A stretch of 64,000 nt of DNA from assembly GCA_028683435.1 (NCBI GenBank), contig JAQUIG010000006.1, positions 48,183 to 112,182 of the forward strand, read 5' to 3'. Positions 17,011 through 25,701 of this stretch are shown piece by piece (position 1 is the stretch's first letter; each line of letters begins with the position of its first letter). The position numbers and the translations under genes are program-made. The notes below the pieces were generated by a model. That model saw only the letters and a list, made by a program, of their open reading frames with translations. It was not told the origin of the DNA and did not search any database. This DNA is from Desulfuromonadaceae bacterium (GTDB lineage: Bacteria; Desulfobacterota; Desulfuromonadia; Geobacterales; Pseudopelobacteraceae).

Positions 17011-18219
17011 CTATCCTACCGTGCCGGCAATTTTAAAAATCGGAAGGTACATCGCAATAATGATGACACCGATAACGACACCCATAATCAGCATGATGGC
17101 CGGTTCGATGGCGGTAGTCAGCAGATGCATCCGCTCCTCAAGTTCATCTTCCAGATAATTGGAAATATCAATCAGCATATCTTCGAGCGCGCCGGTGGTT
17201 TCACCCACCCCCAGCATGCGCAGTGCCAACGGCGGCATGATGTTAATACGTTCAAGTGCTACCGAGAGACGGCCCCCCTCTTCAATAAAACGGATCGCCT
17301 CAAACAGACGTTTCTCCATGAATACGTTATTCAGGGTGCCGATCGACATTCGCAGTGATTCAATGATCGGAATTCCGCTTCCCAGAACAGTTGCCAGGGT
17401 ACGGGTAAAACCGGCCACTGAATACTTGGTAAAAACATCCCCGGCTACCGGTACTGATAGCTTGAAACGATCGAGTGCATATCGCCCCGCTTCGGTACTC
17501 TTCCACGATCTGAATGCGGCAAGTAAACCAATGCAGACGATTATCACAAAAACAAAATAACGCCTGAGCAAGGAAGTAAATGTAATCAGTAACTGTGTCA
17601 GGGCGGGGAGTTGCGACCCTGAATCGGCGTACACCTGACTGAAGGTAGGAACGACATAAACCAGCAGAAGCGTAATCGCAAGAAAGGCGAAGACAACAAG
17701 GATGGCGGGGTAGAATATGGCCGCCACTATTTTTTTCCGCAGCGTGCCGACCCGCTTTAAATATTCGATATACCGCCTGATGGTTTGCGGAAGATCGCCC
17801 GTCCGTTCACCGGCACGAATAGAAGCTACGTAGAGATAGGGGAAGGCCCGACCATGTTTTTCCATCGCAACCGACAGTGCGGCACCCGCCTTTACATCTT
17901 CACGCAGCTGGACCAGAACTTCATACAACGCGCCCGAATCATGACGCTCCAGAATCGCATCAAGAACCTGCATGATCGGCATACCGGCCTTAATCAGCAC
18001 GAGCATTTCCTGATTAAAGGTCAGAAGAGCCCTGTTGTCTATTTTTCTGCGTTTAAGGCCCTTATCAAACAGAAACTGAAACGGCTTCTTTTTAACTTCA
18101 AAAACAAAAAAGCCCTGATCCTCCAGGTTTTTGCGCAAAATTCCACCATCTGCGGCCTCAAAATCCCTGATGAGAATTTTTCCGTCTGATGCGCCAAGTT
18201 TGCATGAATAGAGTGCCAT
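17011..18219 (-). CDS. gspF: Type II secretion platform protein GspF/PilC
   Basis: 402 residues. Short cytoplasmic N terminus (YSCKLGASDGKILIRDFEAADG), then two T2SSF domains (about 67-190 and 270-395). Conserved pieces include LLTFNQEMLVLIKAGMPIMQVLDAI, GRAFPYLYVASIRAGERTG and its repeat counterpart LPPLALRMLGVGETTGALEDML. Three membrane segments: about 160-190 (AAIFYPAILVVFAFLAITLLLVYV), 215-235 and 370-395 (AIEPAIMLIMGVVIGVIIIAMYLPIF). It is the inner-membrane adaptor on which GspE acts. It is the first gene of the secretion operon; 85 bases separate it from the upstream small membrane gene. Confidence 0.94.
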   Translation of the reverse strand: MALYSCKLGASDGKILIRDFEAADGGILRKNLEDQGFFVFEVKKKPFQFLFDKGLKRRKIDNRALLTFNQEMLVLIKAGMPIMQVLDAILERHDSGALYEVLVQLREDVKAGAALSVAMEKHGRAFPYLYVASIRAGERTGDLPQTIRRYIEYLKRVGTLRKKIVAAIFYPAILVVFAFLAITLLLVYVVPTFSQVYADSGSQLPALTQLLITFTSLLRRYFVFVIIVCIGLLAAFRSWKSTEAGRYALDRFKLSVPVAGDVFTKYSVAGFTRTLATVLGSGIPIIESLRMSIGTLNNVFMEKRLFEAIRFIEEGGRLSVALERINIMPPLALRMLGVGETTGALEDMLIDISNYLEDELEERMHLLTTAIEPAIMLIMGVVIGVIIIAMYLPIFKIAGTVG

Positions 18220-18304
18220 AGTCTTATTCTAATACCACAGTATGCAAGATAGTAAAGTATAGCCTGTAGCCTTGATCCTAGAGTCATGACAACAGCTTAA
18301 AGAA

Positions 18305-18490
18305 TCAGGCATTTAGCATTCCTATAATCCATATAAAGAATGAAATTATCGCGGCCGATCCCCAGCGGATTCCGATCGACGCTATAAAAATATCTTTTTG
18401 GGGAAAGGCCTTCAGCATCAACATGATGCTGGAGAATAACCATCCGGTTAAACCGGTTATGAGAATGACTGACCAAGTATCGTGCGACAT
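18305..18490 (-). CDS. Small two-pass membrane protein, unrecognised
   Basis: 61 residues, MSHDTWSVILITGLTGWLF followed by a basic loop (KAFPQKDIF) and a second hydrophobic stretch (WGSAAIISFFIWIIGML). Two membrane segments with a short connecting loop are clear. The gene begins 7 bases after the stop of the glycosyltransferase gene on the same strand, so the two are probably co-transcribed. I do not recognise a family; a small accessory subunit for lipid-linked sugar handling is possible only by position. Confidence 0.65.
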   Translation of the reverse strand: MSHDTWSVILITGLTGWLFSSIMLMLKAFPQKDIFIASIGIRWGSAAIISFFIWIIGMLNA

Positions 18491-18497
18491 AGTACTA

Positions 18498-19220
18498 TTA
18501 TTTCCCCAGCAGTCGTGAATAAATAGTGTGCAGTCGAAGCTTCCAGACCATTGTTACCGCTTCCCGGACGATGGAACCGGACATTTTAGAACTGCCGGCA
18601 TGGCGATCAATAAAAATAATCGGAATTTCGGTTATGCGAAACCCTTTTTCCATGCAGCGGTAATTCATCTCTATCTGAAATGAATAGCCGTCCGATGTAA
18701 CATGAGACAGATTAATTGCTTCGATGGTAGAGCGGCGGAAACATTTAAAGCCGCTTGTGCAGTCACGCAGCTGCAAGCCGGTAACCCACCGTGTATAGAC
18801 ACTCGCAAAATAACTTAAAATCAGGCGCCTGATCGGCCAGTTGACAACACTGACTCCATTCAGGTAGCGGGAACCAATAACCAGATCGCTATCCTTGATT
18901 GCAGAGAGAAAAAGCGGCAACGTAGCCGGATCATGAGAAAAATCAGCATCCATTTCCAGCAGACAATCCGCACCCATCGCAAGTACAGTCTTGAACCCCT
19001 CTCGATATGCTGAACCCAAACCAAGCTTACCTGGACGATGGAGCACATGGACACGGTCATTCACTGACACCAGATCATCAATAATAGAACCGGTGCCGTC
19101 CGGAGAATTATCATCGACAAACAGAATCTGGAGGTCAGGATGTTGTGCAAGGACGGCGCTTGCCAAAGATCTGACATTATCCTTTTCGTTATAGGTTGGT
19201 ATGACAACAAATGCCTTCAA
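18498..19220 (-). CDS. Polyprenol-phosphate mannosyltransferase-like GT2 (Dpm1-like)
   Basis: About 240 residues from the TTG at 19220, which has GGAGAG 8 bases upstream and starts LKAFVVIPTYNEKDN; the track begins 12 codons earlier at another TTG. The GT2 fold is shown by VVIPTYNE, FVDDNSPDGTG, LEMDADFSHDP (DxD metal site) and VIGSRYLNG. The C-terminal part FKCFRRSTIEAINL to IEMNYRCMEKGFRITEIPIIF is typical of dolichol-phosphate mannose synthase-like enzymes that load a sugar on a polyprenyl phosphate at the inner membrane. There is no C-terminal membrane domain. The sugar donor cannot be read from the sequence. Confidence 0.88.
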   Translation of the reverse strand: MKAFVVIPTYNEKDNVRSLASAVLAQHPDLQILFVDDNSPDGTGSIIDDLVSVNDRVHVLHRPGKLGLGSAYREGFKTVLAMGADCLLEMDADFSHDPATLPLFLSAIKDSDLVIGSRYLNGVSVVNWPIRRLILSYFASVYTRWVTGLQLRDCTSGFKCFRRSTIEAINLSHVTSDGYSFQIEMNYRCMEKGFRITEIPIIFIDRHAGSSKMSGSIVREAVTMVWKLRLHTIYSRLLGK

Positions 19221-19373
19221 ATGATTTCTCTCCACGTGACGTTCATCGAACGCCAAAGACTTCGGGGCTTATTATCCCACATATTTCAAACAGTTTCATG
19301 AAACAATACAAGATTAAAACAATAAAAGTCAAGATCGGCAGGAAACAGGTAAACAAGTGGAGGTACCGATTTG

Positions 19374-20636
19374 CTACAATGAAACCGCCCGGCGTTTTTT
19401 AGCCGTGATAAGCCGGACCTGCCGTTCGTGGAACCAGTATGCATACGTCCAGTTCATCATGACGACCAATCGGTTCCGAAACCCGATCAGATAGTACAGA
19501 TGGAGCAGCAGCCAGGCGAGCCAGGCGATATAGCCGCGGAATTTGAAACCTGCGGCGGCAGCTACGGCACAACTCCTGCCGATAGTCGCCATCGAACCCT
19601 TGTCATAATAATGAAAGGGTGGTAGAGACCGCCCCTGTTCACGCGCAAGAATGGCCCTGGCAACATAAGCACCCTGCTGTGTCGCCACCGGCGCTATCAT
19701 AGGTAATGGCGCCCCCTCCTCAAGAAAGCAGGCCATATCGCCAACGACAAACACCTCCGGATGCCCTTTAATGCTGAGATCCGGCTGAACCACGATCCTC
19801 CCGGCAGCGCCACGCTCAACCCCTTGAAGGTATTCCGCCACTTCTGCGGCAGACACCCCGGCAGACCAGAACAGCGTATGTGATGCAATGACGGCTCCAC
19901 CATCCATCTCAACTGTTTCAGCTGTCGCTCCGACGACCCGGTTCTCAAGCAGCACTTCAACTCCCATGGAGAGCAGTTTCTGACATGCGTACCGTCGGAG
20001 ATCTAACGGCATGGCTCCCAGCAATGAACCGGCAGCCTCAACCAGAATTATCCTGCTTTCTGTGACCGAAATGGCCGGATAATCTTGCGAAAGAACGTAT
20101 ACTATCAACTCTCTCAGCGCTCCGGCAAATTCGACTCCGGTCGGACCGCCACCGACGATCACGAACGTCAGCAAAGCCGATCTTCGCTCCGGATCCGGCT
20201 CACGGGAAGCTCGTTCGAACATTAACAGAATATGGTTGCGCAAATCTTCTGCCTGATCAAGACGCTTGAGATCAAAGGCATGTGCTGCGATGCTTTCCAT
20301 GCCGAAAAAATTGGTGCGGCTGCCGGCTGCGATGACCAGATAATCATAAGGAACCATGCCGGCATCGGTCAGGACGCATTTTCCAGTCAGATCGATGCCG
20401 CTGATTTCAGCGAGCAGAAACGAAGCGTCCCGCCATCGGCGGGTCAAGCCACGCAGAGGATAAGCTATTGCTTCCTGTTCAAGCCCGGCGGTTGCCACCT
20501 GATACAGCAGCGGCTGGAAAAGATGATAATTATTACGGTCAACCATGGTCAATTCAACAGCGTTTTCAGCCAGTGCTTTAGCGGCTCGTAATCCGCCAAA
20601 TCCCATTCCGGCAACGACAACACGTTTTTTGGACAT
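19374..20636 (-). CDS. Type II NADH dehydrogenase-like FAD oxidoreductase
   Basis: 420 residues. Two Rossmann motifs: VVVAGMGFGGLRAAKAL (about 5-21, FAD) and VIVGGGPTGVEFAGAL (about 160-175, NADH). NYHLFQPLLYQVATAGLEQEAIAYPLR is the conserved region near FAD; VFVVGDMACF is the FAD-binding Asp motif and PPVATQQG-like PVATQQGAYVARAI is the NDH-2 quinone-site region (AQxAxQQ). The C-terminal hydrophobic stretch (IAWLAWLLLHLYYLIGFRNRL) is the usual membrane-binding tail. NDH-2 passes electrons from NADH to quinone without pumping protons. The gene is divergent from the kinase gene across a 127-base region. Confidence 0.92.
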   Translation of the reverse strand: MSKKRVVVAGMGFGGLRAAKALAENAVELTMVDRNNYHLFQPLLYQVATAGLEQEAIAYPLRGLTRRWRDASFLLAEISGIDLTGKCVLTDAGMVPYDYLVIAAGSRTNFFGMESIAAHAFDLKRLDQAEDLRNHILLMFERASREPDPERRSALLTFVIVGGGPTGVEFAGALRELIVYVLSQDYPAISVTESRIILVEAAGSLLGAMPLDLRRYACQKLLSMGVEVLLENRVVGATAETVEMDGGAVIASHTLFWSAGVSAAEVAEYLQGVERGAAGRIVVQPDLSIKGHPEVFVVGDMACFLEEGAPLPMIAPVATQQGAYVARAILAREQGRSLPPFHYYDKGSMATIGRSCAVAAAAGFKFRGYIAWLAWLLLHLYYLIGFRNRLVVMMNWTYAYWFHERQVRLITAKKRRAVSL

Positions 20637-20763
20637 TTATACCCTTGACAGCGGATTTATTGCGCGGCAATAAACTCTCATACCTTGCCGCTATTGCTTT
20701 TAGCTCAGACATACCTTATAAACCGAAACACATTGAAGAGGCAAATTTCAAATAAGAGGCGCA

Positions 20764-22719
20764 ATGTACTCATTCCTCAATAAATTTAAACTTCGTGGAA
20801 AATTGCTGGCGCTGGTCTTGCCGCTTGTTATAATCCCGATTTTAGTCGTTGCCGGAGTAATCGGCCTCATCGCCAATCAGCAGGCCTATCTGGGTATAAC
20901 CAAAACCAGCAAGGACGACCTGCAGCACCTTTCCGCATTCTGCATCGACCTGCTTAATTCACACTATCAGCAGTTCCAGGTCTATAAACAGGACAAAGCT
21001 CAGAATCTCAACAATGAATTGGCGACTTTGACCGCACTTTCCTACAACCTTGTTGCCGCCGAGCACCACCTGTATGCGCAGGGAAAAATTGATCTGAAAA
21101 CAGCCAAGAATGAGGCACGGCAGGCGTTAAAAAAAATAAACGTCGGCGAAAGTGGTTATATATATGCCATGACCAGCCGGGGTGACCTCCAGGCCCATAT
21201 CGCTCGTGAAGGTGAAAATGTATTTGACGAGCGAGATGAGAACGGCCGCTACTTCATCCGTGAAATGTGTGCGGCTGCCCTGGCCAGCAAACCGGGTGAA
21301 ACACTGTTCATAACCTACCCTTGGCGCAATGCTGTCTTGGGGGATACAAAAGCGCGCACCAAAGTTGTTGCATACAAATATTTCCGCCAATGGGACTGGA
21401 TAGTTGCATCCGGCAGTTATCCGAGTGAAGCTATCGGAGATGCCGCCTTTGAACGACAGGCATTTGCCAAACTTAAAGAGAGCATACGAGCCAAAAAAGT
21501 CGGTATGACCGGCTACATATTCTGTATGGACAGTAAAGGCACCTTTACAATCCATCCCGATTCCGAAGGGAAAAACCGGATCAACGAGAAGGATCTGGAT
21601 GGAAACAGCTTTATCAGGGAAATGTGCACTAATAAAAGCGGCTGGATTCGCTATCCCTGGAAAAACAGTGGTGACAAAGCGGCCCGGATGAAAATTGTAC
21701 GGTATGAATACTTTGAACCATGGGACTGGATTGTTGCTGTCGGATCGTACGAGGACGAATTTTATCAGGAAGCAAACAAGATCAAAACATATATTCTCCT
21801 TATCATGACACTTCTGATTCTGGTGGTAGGTGCGGCAGCAACGGCAATGGTTGTTAGAGCCTCAAAAGTTTTTACCGACCCTATTACACACATGATGACC
21901 GTCATAAAAAGTATTAAACGGGGCAATCTGGACGAACGGATCACCGCCAGCGGTGAAGACGAACTTGCCGAACTTGCGAGTGCCTTTAATCGCATGACTG
22001 ACATTATTCAGCGCAACAAGGCTATGGAATCCAATCTTGCTCAACAAGGGAAAATGGCCTCGCTGGGTGTACTGTCATCTGGCGTAGCCCATGAGATAAA
22101 TAACCCGCTGGGGGTGATTATGGGCTATGCAGGCTACCTGGAAAGCAAGATAAGTGAAGATGATCCCAACTATCAGTACATCCACGAAATCAAGCGAGAA
22201 AGCAAGCGGTGCAAAAAAATTGTTCAGGACCTGCTATCCTACGCCCGTACGCCACGCCCGATCCTTGAACCAACTGATCTCAATGCTCTTCTGCAGCAGA
22301 TTGTTGATTTTGCCGCCAATCATACCGATATGCGCGGGGTGACGATCAGCACCGATCTTGCAAAGAATCTGCCTCTGGTTGAACTGGATGGTGACCAGAT
22401 GCGCCAGGTCGCTATAAACCTTATCCTGAATGCCGGAGGGGCCATGCCGGACGGCGGAAACCTGACCCTCAGCACCGAAGCACTTGATTCCACACATGTA
22501 AACATAATATTCAGCGACAGCGGCGGCGGTATCCCGGCAGAAAGTCTGGAAAAAATTTTCGAGCCATTCTACACGACTAAAGCTAGCGGCACCGGACTGG
22601 GTCTGGCCATCACCCGGCAGATCATAGAGCAGCATCATGGCGAGATCCATATCGACAGCACAGTCGGCAGTGGTACGCGCGTCACCGTCACGCTGCCAAC
22701 AGAGCGAGAGGAACTTTAG
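20764..22719 (+). CDS. Sensor histidine kinase with two Cache_2-type domains
   Basis: 651 residues, AGAGG RBS 6 bases before ATG. Membrane segment about 14-37, then a periplasmic region with two successive Cache_2-like units (about 100-220 and 230-340). They share the pattern GYIYAM/GYIFCM, then FIREMC, then TYPW/RYPW, then WDWIVASGSY/WDWIVAVGSY, so the second looks like a duplicate. A second membrane segment (about 341-363) leads to HAMP (ITHMMTVIKSIKRGNL), HisKA with phospho-accepting His in SSGVAHEINNPL and a HATPase with the N box NLILNAGGAMP, DSGGGIP and GTGLGLAITRQI. Cache_2 proteins often bind short organic acids. The stop codon abuts the regulator start, so they form a pair. Confidence 0.94.
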   Translation: MYSFLNKFKLRGKLLALVLPLVIIPILVVAGVIGLIANQQAYLGITKTSKDDLQHLSAFCIDLLNSHYQQFQVYKQDKAQNLNNELATLTALSYNLVAAEHHLYAQGKIDLKTAKNEARQALKKINVGESGYIYAMTSRGDLQAHIAREGENVFDERDENGRYFIREMCAAALASKPGETLFITYPWRNAVLGDTKARTKVVAYKYFRQWDWIVASGSYPSEAIGDAAFERQAFAKLKESIRAKKVGMTGYIFCMDSKGTFTIHPDSEGKNRINEKDLDGNSFIREMCTNKSGWIRYPWKNSGDKAARMKIVRYEYFEPWDWIVAVGSYEDEFYQEANKIKTYILLIMTLLILVVGAAATAMVVRASKVFTDPITHMMTVIKSIKRGNLDERITASGEDELAELASAFNRMTDIIQRNKAMESNLAQQGKMASLGVLSSGVAHEINNPLGVIMGYAGYLESKISEDDPNYQYIHEIKRESKRCKKIVQDLLSYARTPRPILEPTDLNALLQQIVDFAANHTDMRGVTISTDLAKNLPLVELDGDQMRQVAINLILNAGGAMPDGGNLTLSTEALDSTHVNIIFSDSGGGIPAESLEKIFEPFYTTKASGTGLGLAITRQIIEQHHGEIHIDSTVGSGTRVTVTLPTEREEL

Positions 22720-24111
22720 ATGGGCGATAAAAAACGTATCCTACTTATTGATAATGAAGCTGGACTTTGCCGGATGATGGAACAGATTCTGCTGGATCAT
22801 GGTTATTTGACAAGATCCTTCACATCACCCCGCCAGGCGGTCGAAGAGTTCAAGGCCGCCGCATGGGATCTGGTCATCAGTGACATTAAAATGCCCGGCA
22901 TGAGCGGAATTGAGGTATTGCAGGCGATTAAAGCCAAGCAGCATGATATTCCGGTCATCATGATCACCGCATACGCAACCGTTGAGATGTCAATCCAGGC
23001 ACTTCGCAAGGGTGCGTACGACATGCTTACCAAGCCGTTCGAGCCTGACGAACTTGTCTACAGGGTAAAAAACGCCCTGCAGCAACGACAGCTGCTCGAG
23101 GAAAACCGTGAACTGCGAGCAGAACTTGAAAAAAAGTTTCGTTTTGAAAATATCATCGGAGCCTGCGAAGGGCTGAAGAGTGTTTTGGAACGTGTCGGCA
23201 AAATCGCCGTCAGGGATACGTCAATCCTGGTTACCGGTGAATCCGGAACCGGTAAAGAGTTGATCGCACAGGCGATCCATTATAACTCTCCACGCCATGA
23301 GAAAAGATTCGTTGCCATTAATTGCGGCGCTCTACCTGAAAACCTGTTGGAAAGTGAACTGTTCGGCTATAAAAAGGGGGCCTTCACCGGAGCGACGGAG
23401 AGTCGCTGCGGACTTTTGGAGACGGCCAACGGCGGCACCCTCTTTCTGGATGAAGTTGGCAACCTGCCGATGAATGTGCAAAAAACACTGCTCCGGTTTC
23501 TTCAGGAAAAGGAGTTCAACCGGCTTGGAGATACAACCCCTACACGTGTGGATGTAAGGATTCTCTCGGCTACCAACTCGGATATTAAAGAAGCCATAAA
23601 ACAGGGAGTTTTCCGTGAAGACCTCTACTATCGCCTGAATGTTGTCAATATCCATCTTCCCCCCCTGCGGGAACGACGCAGCGATATCCCGCTTCTAGCT
23701 GCCCACTTTATACTCCTTCAGAACCAGCAGTTTAAAACTGCGGTCAAAGGGTTTGAGAGCGAAGCCATGAGAATATTAAGCGAGTACGGGTGGCCGGGTA
23801 ATATCCGTCAGCTTAAAAATGTCATTGAAGCCTGTATGGCAATGGAAACGGGAGAATATATAGCCAGAGATACACTTGCCCAGTTTATTGAGGCTGGCCC
23901 AGACCGGCGTGCTGTTTCATGCGAAGCGCTACTGGCGAGCGATGACATACCGTATACAACGGCTTTGGAGCATTTCGAAGCAGATTTATTGGCAGGACTT
24001 CTGAAAAGACATAGAGGTAACATTGACCTGGCCGCGCGTGAAGCCGGCATGAACATGGCGACCATGTACCGAAAGATAAAGAGGTATGGCATTAAAAAGG
24101 AAAATTACTGA
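22720..24111 (+). CDS. NtrC-family sigma-54-dependent response regulator
   Basis: 463 residues starting at the base after the kinase stop. REC domain (about 5-120; phospho-acceptor Asp in DLVISDIKMPG), AAA+ domain (about 145-380; Walker A TGESGTGKELIA, sigma-54 contact loop GAFTGA, Walker B GGTLFLDEVGN, arginine-containing FREDLYYRLNVV) and a Fis-type helix-turn-helix (about 420-463, RHRGNIDLAAREAGMNMATMYRKIKRYGI). Such activators bind enhancer sites 80-250 bases upstream of -24/-12 promoters and open them after phosphorylation. The TTTGCA-N4-TGCAAA palindromes found upstream of the sigma-54 promoters of the neighbouring membrane operon and satP are the likely targets; this assignment is inference from position. 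Confidence 0.95.
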   Translation: MGDKKRILLIDNEAGLCRMMEQILLDHGYLTRSFTSPRQAVEEFKAAAWDLVISDIKMPGMSGIEVLQAIKAKQHDIPVIMITAYATVEMSIQALRKGAYDMLTKPFEPDELVYRVKNALQQRQLLEENRELRAELEKKFRFENIIGACEGLKSVLERVGKIAVRDTSILVTGESGTGKELIAQAIHYNSPRHEKRFVAINCGALPENLLESELFGYKKGAFTGATESRCGLLETANGGTLFLDEVGNLPMNVQKTLLRFLQEKEFNRLGDTTPTRVDVRILSATNSDIKEAIKQGVFREDLYYRLNVVNIHLPPLRERRSDIPLLAAHFILLQNQQFKTAVKGFESEAMRILSEYGWPGNIRQLKNVIEACMAMETGEYIARDTLAQFIEAGPDRRAVSCEALLASDDIPYTTALEHFEADLLAGLLKRHRGNIDLAAREAGMNMATMYRKIKRYGIKKENY

Positions 24112-24133
24112 TGTTTAGTTAACAGCTATTACG

Positions 24134-24176
24134 TGCAAAGAGAAAGCCCGGATTAAATCCGGGCTTTCTCTTTGCA
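24134..24176. terminator. Perfect 20-bp stem hairpin between convergent genes
   Basis: TGCAAAGAGAAAGCCCGGAT, a 3-base loop TAA, then the exact complement. On the plus strand it is followed by AAAAAT rather than T, and on the minus strand the stem end TGCAAAGAG lies next to ...CACGTAATAGC, so neither side has a strong U tract outside the stem, although the stem itself ends in CTTTCTCTTT. It lies between the activator stop (24111) and the membrane-protein stop (24208), fitting a bidirectional terminator or a 3'-end stabiliser. Confidence 0.8.
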
Positions 24177-24207
24177 AAAATACAAGCTCTATTAATGGTG
24201 ATTACAA

Positions 24208-25254
24208 TTATTTCTTTGCAATAGCTGCTTTGAGAGGACCATTCATACGGATTGCTGTAGCAAACTCCATCCAGAAGACAAGATAGATTGAAATCATCAG
24301 CGAAAGGCCGATGTTCTGATTCTCAGCACCCAATGCTTTGGCCAATATTGGCGAAGCAAACCCAGCTCCATGAGTTCCAGTCACATGCTCAAGTATATAA
24401 AAAAGTGGCAATGTCAAAGCAGTCCCTACAAACATGATGGCGATACCAACAGGTCTCTTGACCCAATACTTCGGTGAGAAGCCGTACATACGCATAAAGA
24501 TGACAACCCAGATGATCCAGACGGAATAATCAACAGCCGCATCCGGCAGGGCCAGCTTGTTTTTTACCAGCACCACTTCCAGAACCGTTACGATGCCGAG
24601 CAGGGTAAACATCCAGTTAAACTTTTCATTGGCCTGGGTCTGCCAGTTACGGCTGTCCGGTGCCTGAACCTCTTTGAAGGAGTGGCTGTGAGTTCCGAGG
24701 GCAGAGAAAAGTATCGCAAACCAGATACCGGCGTTATGGAACAGGAGCGAGGCATGATTACCGGCTACGTTGGCAATACGTGACATCGGATCCCTGGCAA
24801 AATCACCGGCAATTCGCATCAGGAAGAGATTGGCTATAACGGAACAACCGATGATCACAGCAATGGTGAATAACCGTCGCGGAAGCAGGTACGGGTCAAC
24901 CTTGTCCGGAAAACCGATAATAAAAGCGAACCAGATCAGGAACATGATCAGCGGAATTCCGAAGGTTATCCCGTACACAGAGTTACCGGCAAAGTCTCCG
25001 CTCTGCGCATAAATGATATAATCATTTTTTGGATCAGCATCTGTATTAACAGCTTTGACAACATCTTTAGGCACTTTACCAACATGCGGCAGCAGCCCCA
25101 TGGCGTACCAGCCATGCTCACCCTGGTGCGTATCTATAACCCAGTACTGATCTCCCATCATTTCATCAAGACCAGCGAAGAGTTGCATACTGAAAGCGGC
25201 ACTGATGACGCAGGCAAGCAGCAGCAGAATAATATTGGGCATTTTCATTGGCAT
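24208..25254 (-). CDS. Polytopic membrane protein, unrecognised
   Basis: 348 residues with about eight hydrophobic segments: about 6-26 (IILLLLACVISAAFSMQLFAG), 98-117, 128-148, 170-187, 212-230, 240-258, 268-290 and 315-335. A periplasm-sized loop between the first two (about 27-95) carries DQYWVIDTHQGEHGWYAMG. Conserved-looking polar residues lie in or near membranes (NVAGNHASLLFHNAGIWF, GTHSHSF). I cannot assign it to a transporter, oxidase or sensor family. It is the last gene of a minus-strand unit with two small membrane genes and a Cys-rich gene, probably transcribed from the sigma-54 promoter at 25931-25947. The His-rich membrane loops could bind a cofactor; this is a guess. Confidence 0.8.
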   Translation of the reverse strand: MPMKMPNIILLLLACVISAAFSMQLFAGLDEMMGDQYWVIDTHQGEHGWYAMGLLPHVGKVPKDVVKAVNTDADPKNDYIIYAQSGDFAGNSVYGITFGIPLIMFLIWFAFIIGFPDKVDPYLLPRRLFTIAVIIGCSVIANLFLMRIAGDFARDPMSRIANVAGNHASLLFHNAGIWFAILFSALGTHSHSFKEVQAPDSRNWQTQANEKFNWMFTLLGIVTVLEVVLVKNKLALPDAAVDYSVWIIWVVIFMRMYGFSPKYWVKRPVGIAIMFVGTALTLPLFYILEHVTGTHGAGFASPILAKALGAENQNIGLSLMISIYLVFWMEFATAIRMNGPLKAAIAKK

Positions 25255-25318
25255 TTTTAATTCCCCCTATAAATAAGTATCTGAAATCATTCCCTGACAG
25301 CATAAAAGCGGGGTTTAA

Positions 25319-25570
25319 TCATTCTTTATGCGTAGTCCAGAACATTGAAACCGCATTAGCTGCAAAAAGTCCATACAGCCACATAGTGTTCCAGGCTGGA
25401 CCTGACCAGTGGCTACCGCGCCCACCACCAACAACTCCCGAAGCTATGACAATACCGATAATTGCGGTAAATGCCACCATCGCCACCGACCTCAGAATAG
25501 CGCTGTTTCGCCAGGTATGACGTTCAAGATCTTCAATCCGTCCCAGTAGTTCAAGCTCTCTTTCGCTCAT
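25319..25570 (-). CDS. Small two-pass membrane protein, unrecognised
   Basis: 83 residues from ATG 25570, which has AAGGAG 7 bases upstream; the track's TTG start six codons earlier reads through that RBS and is rejected. An amphipathic start (MSERELELLGRIEDLERHTWRN) is followed by two membrane segments (about 28-47, VAMVAFTAIIGIVIASGVVGG; 62-78, TMWLYGLFAANAVSMFW) joined by a Gly/Trp-rich loop (GRGSHWSGPAW). It overlaps the preceding 40-residue ORF by 20 bases and is followed by the 348-residue membrane protein after 64 bases. A subunit of a complex with these neighbours is likely by arrangement; function unknown. Confidence 0.75.
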   Translation of the reverse strand: MSERELELLGRIEDLERHTWRNSAILRSVAMVAFTAIIGIVIASGVVGGGRGSHWSGPAWNTMWLYGLFAANAVSMFWTTHKE

Positions 25571-25673
25571 TTCTTTTCTCCTTGGCAATTAGTAGTACAA
25601 CAAAAAGTGTGCTGACAAATACAGCCGGTGCAATAGGTACGTGACTATAATTAAGTGCGAAATGATACAGCAT
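25551..25673 (-). CDS. 40-residue single-pass membrane peptide (not in ORF track)
   Basis: Read directly from the minus strand: ATG at 25673 with AGGGAG 6 bases upstream, stop TGA at 25553-25551. The product begins MLYHFALNYSHVPIAP, has one hydrophobic helix (AVFVSTLFVVLLIA) and ends in a strongly basic tail (KEKRNERKRA), predicting the C terminus in the cytoplasm. It overlaps the next gene, whose RBS lies inside it, so the two are probably translationally coupled. Small single-helix proteins like this are often accessory subunits of membrane complexes. It lies 28 bases after the stop of the Cys-rich gene. The good RBS, coupling and hydrophobic pattern support it as a real gene; no family is recognised. 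Confidence 0.65.
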   Translation of the reverse strand: MLYHFALNYSHVPIAPAVFVSTLFVVLLIAKEKRNERKRA

Positions 25674-25701
25674 AGCGTTCTCCCTTTACCTGTATTATTT
25701 A

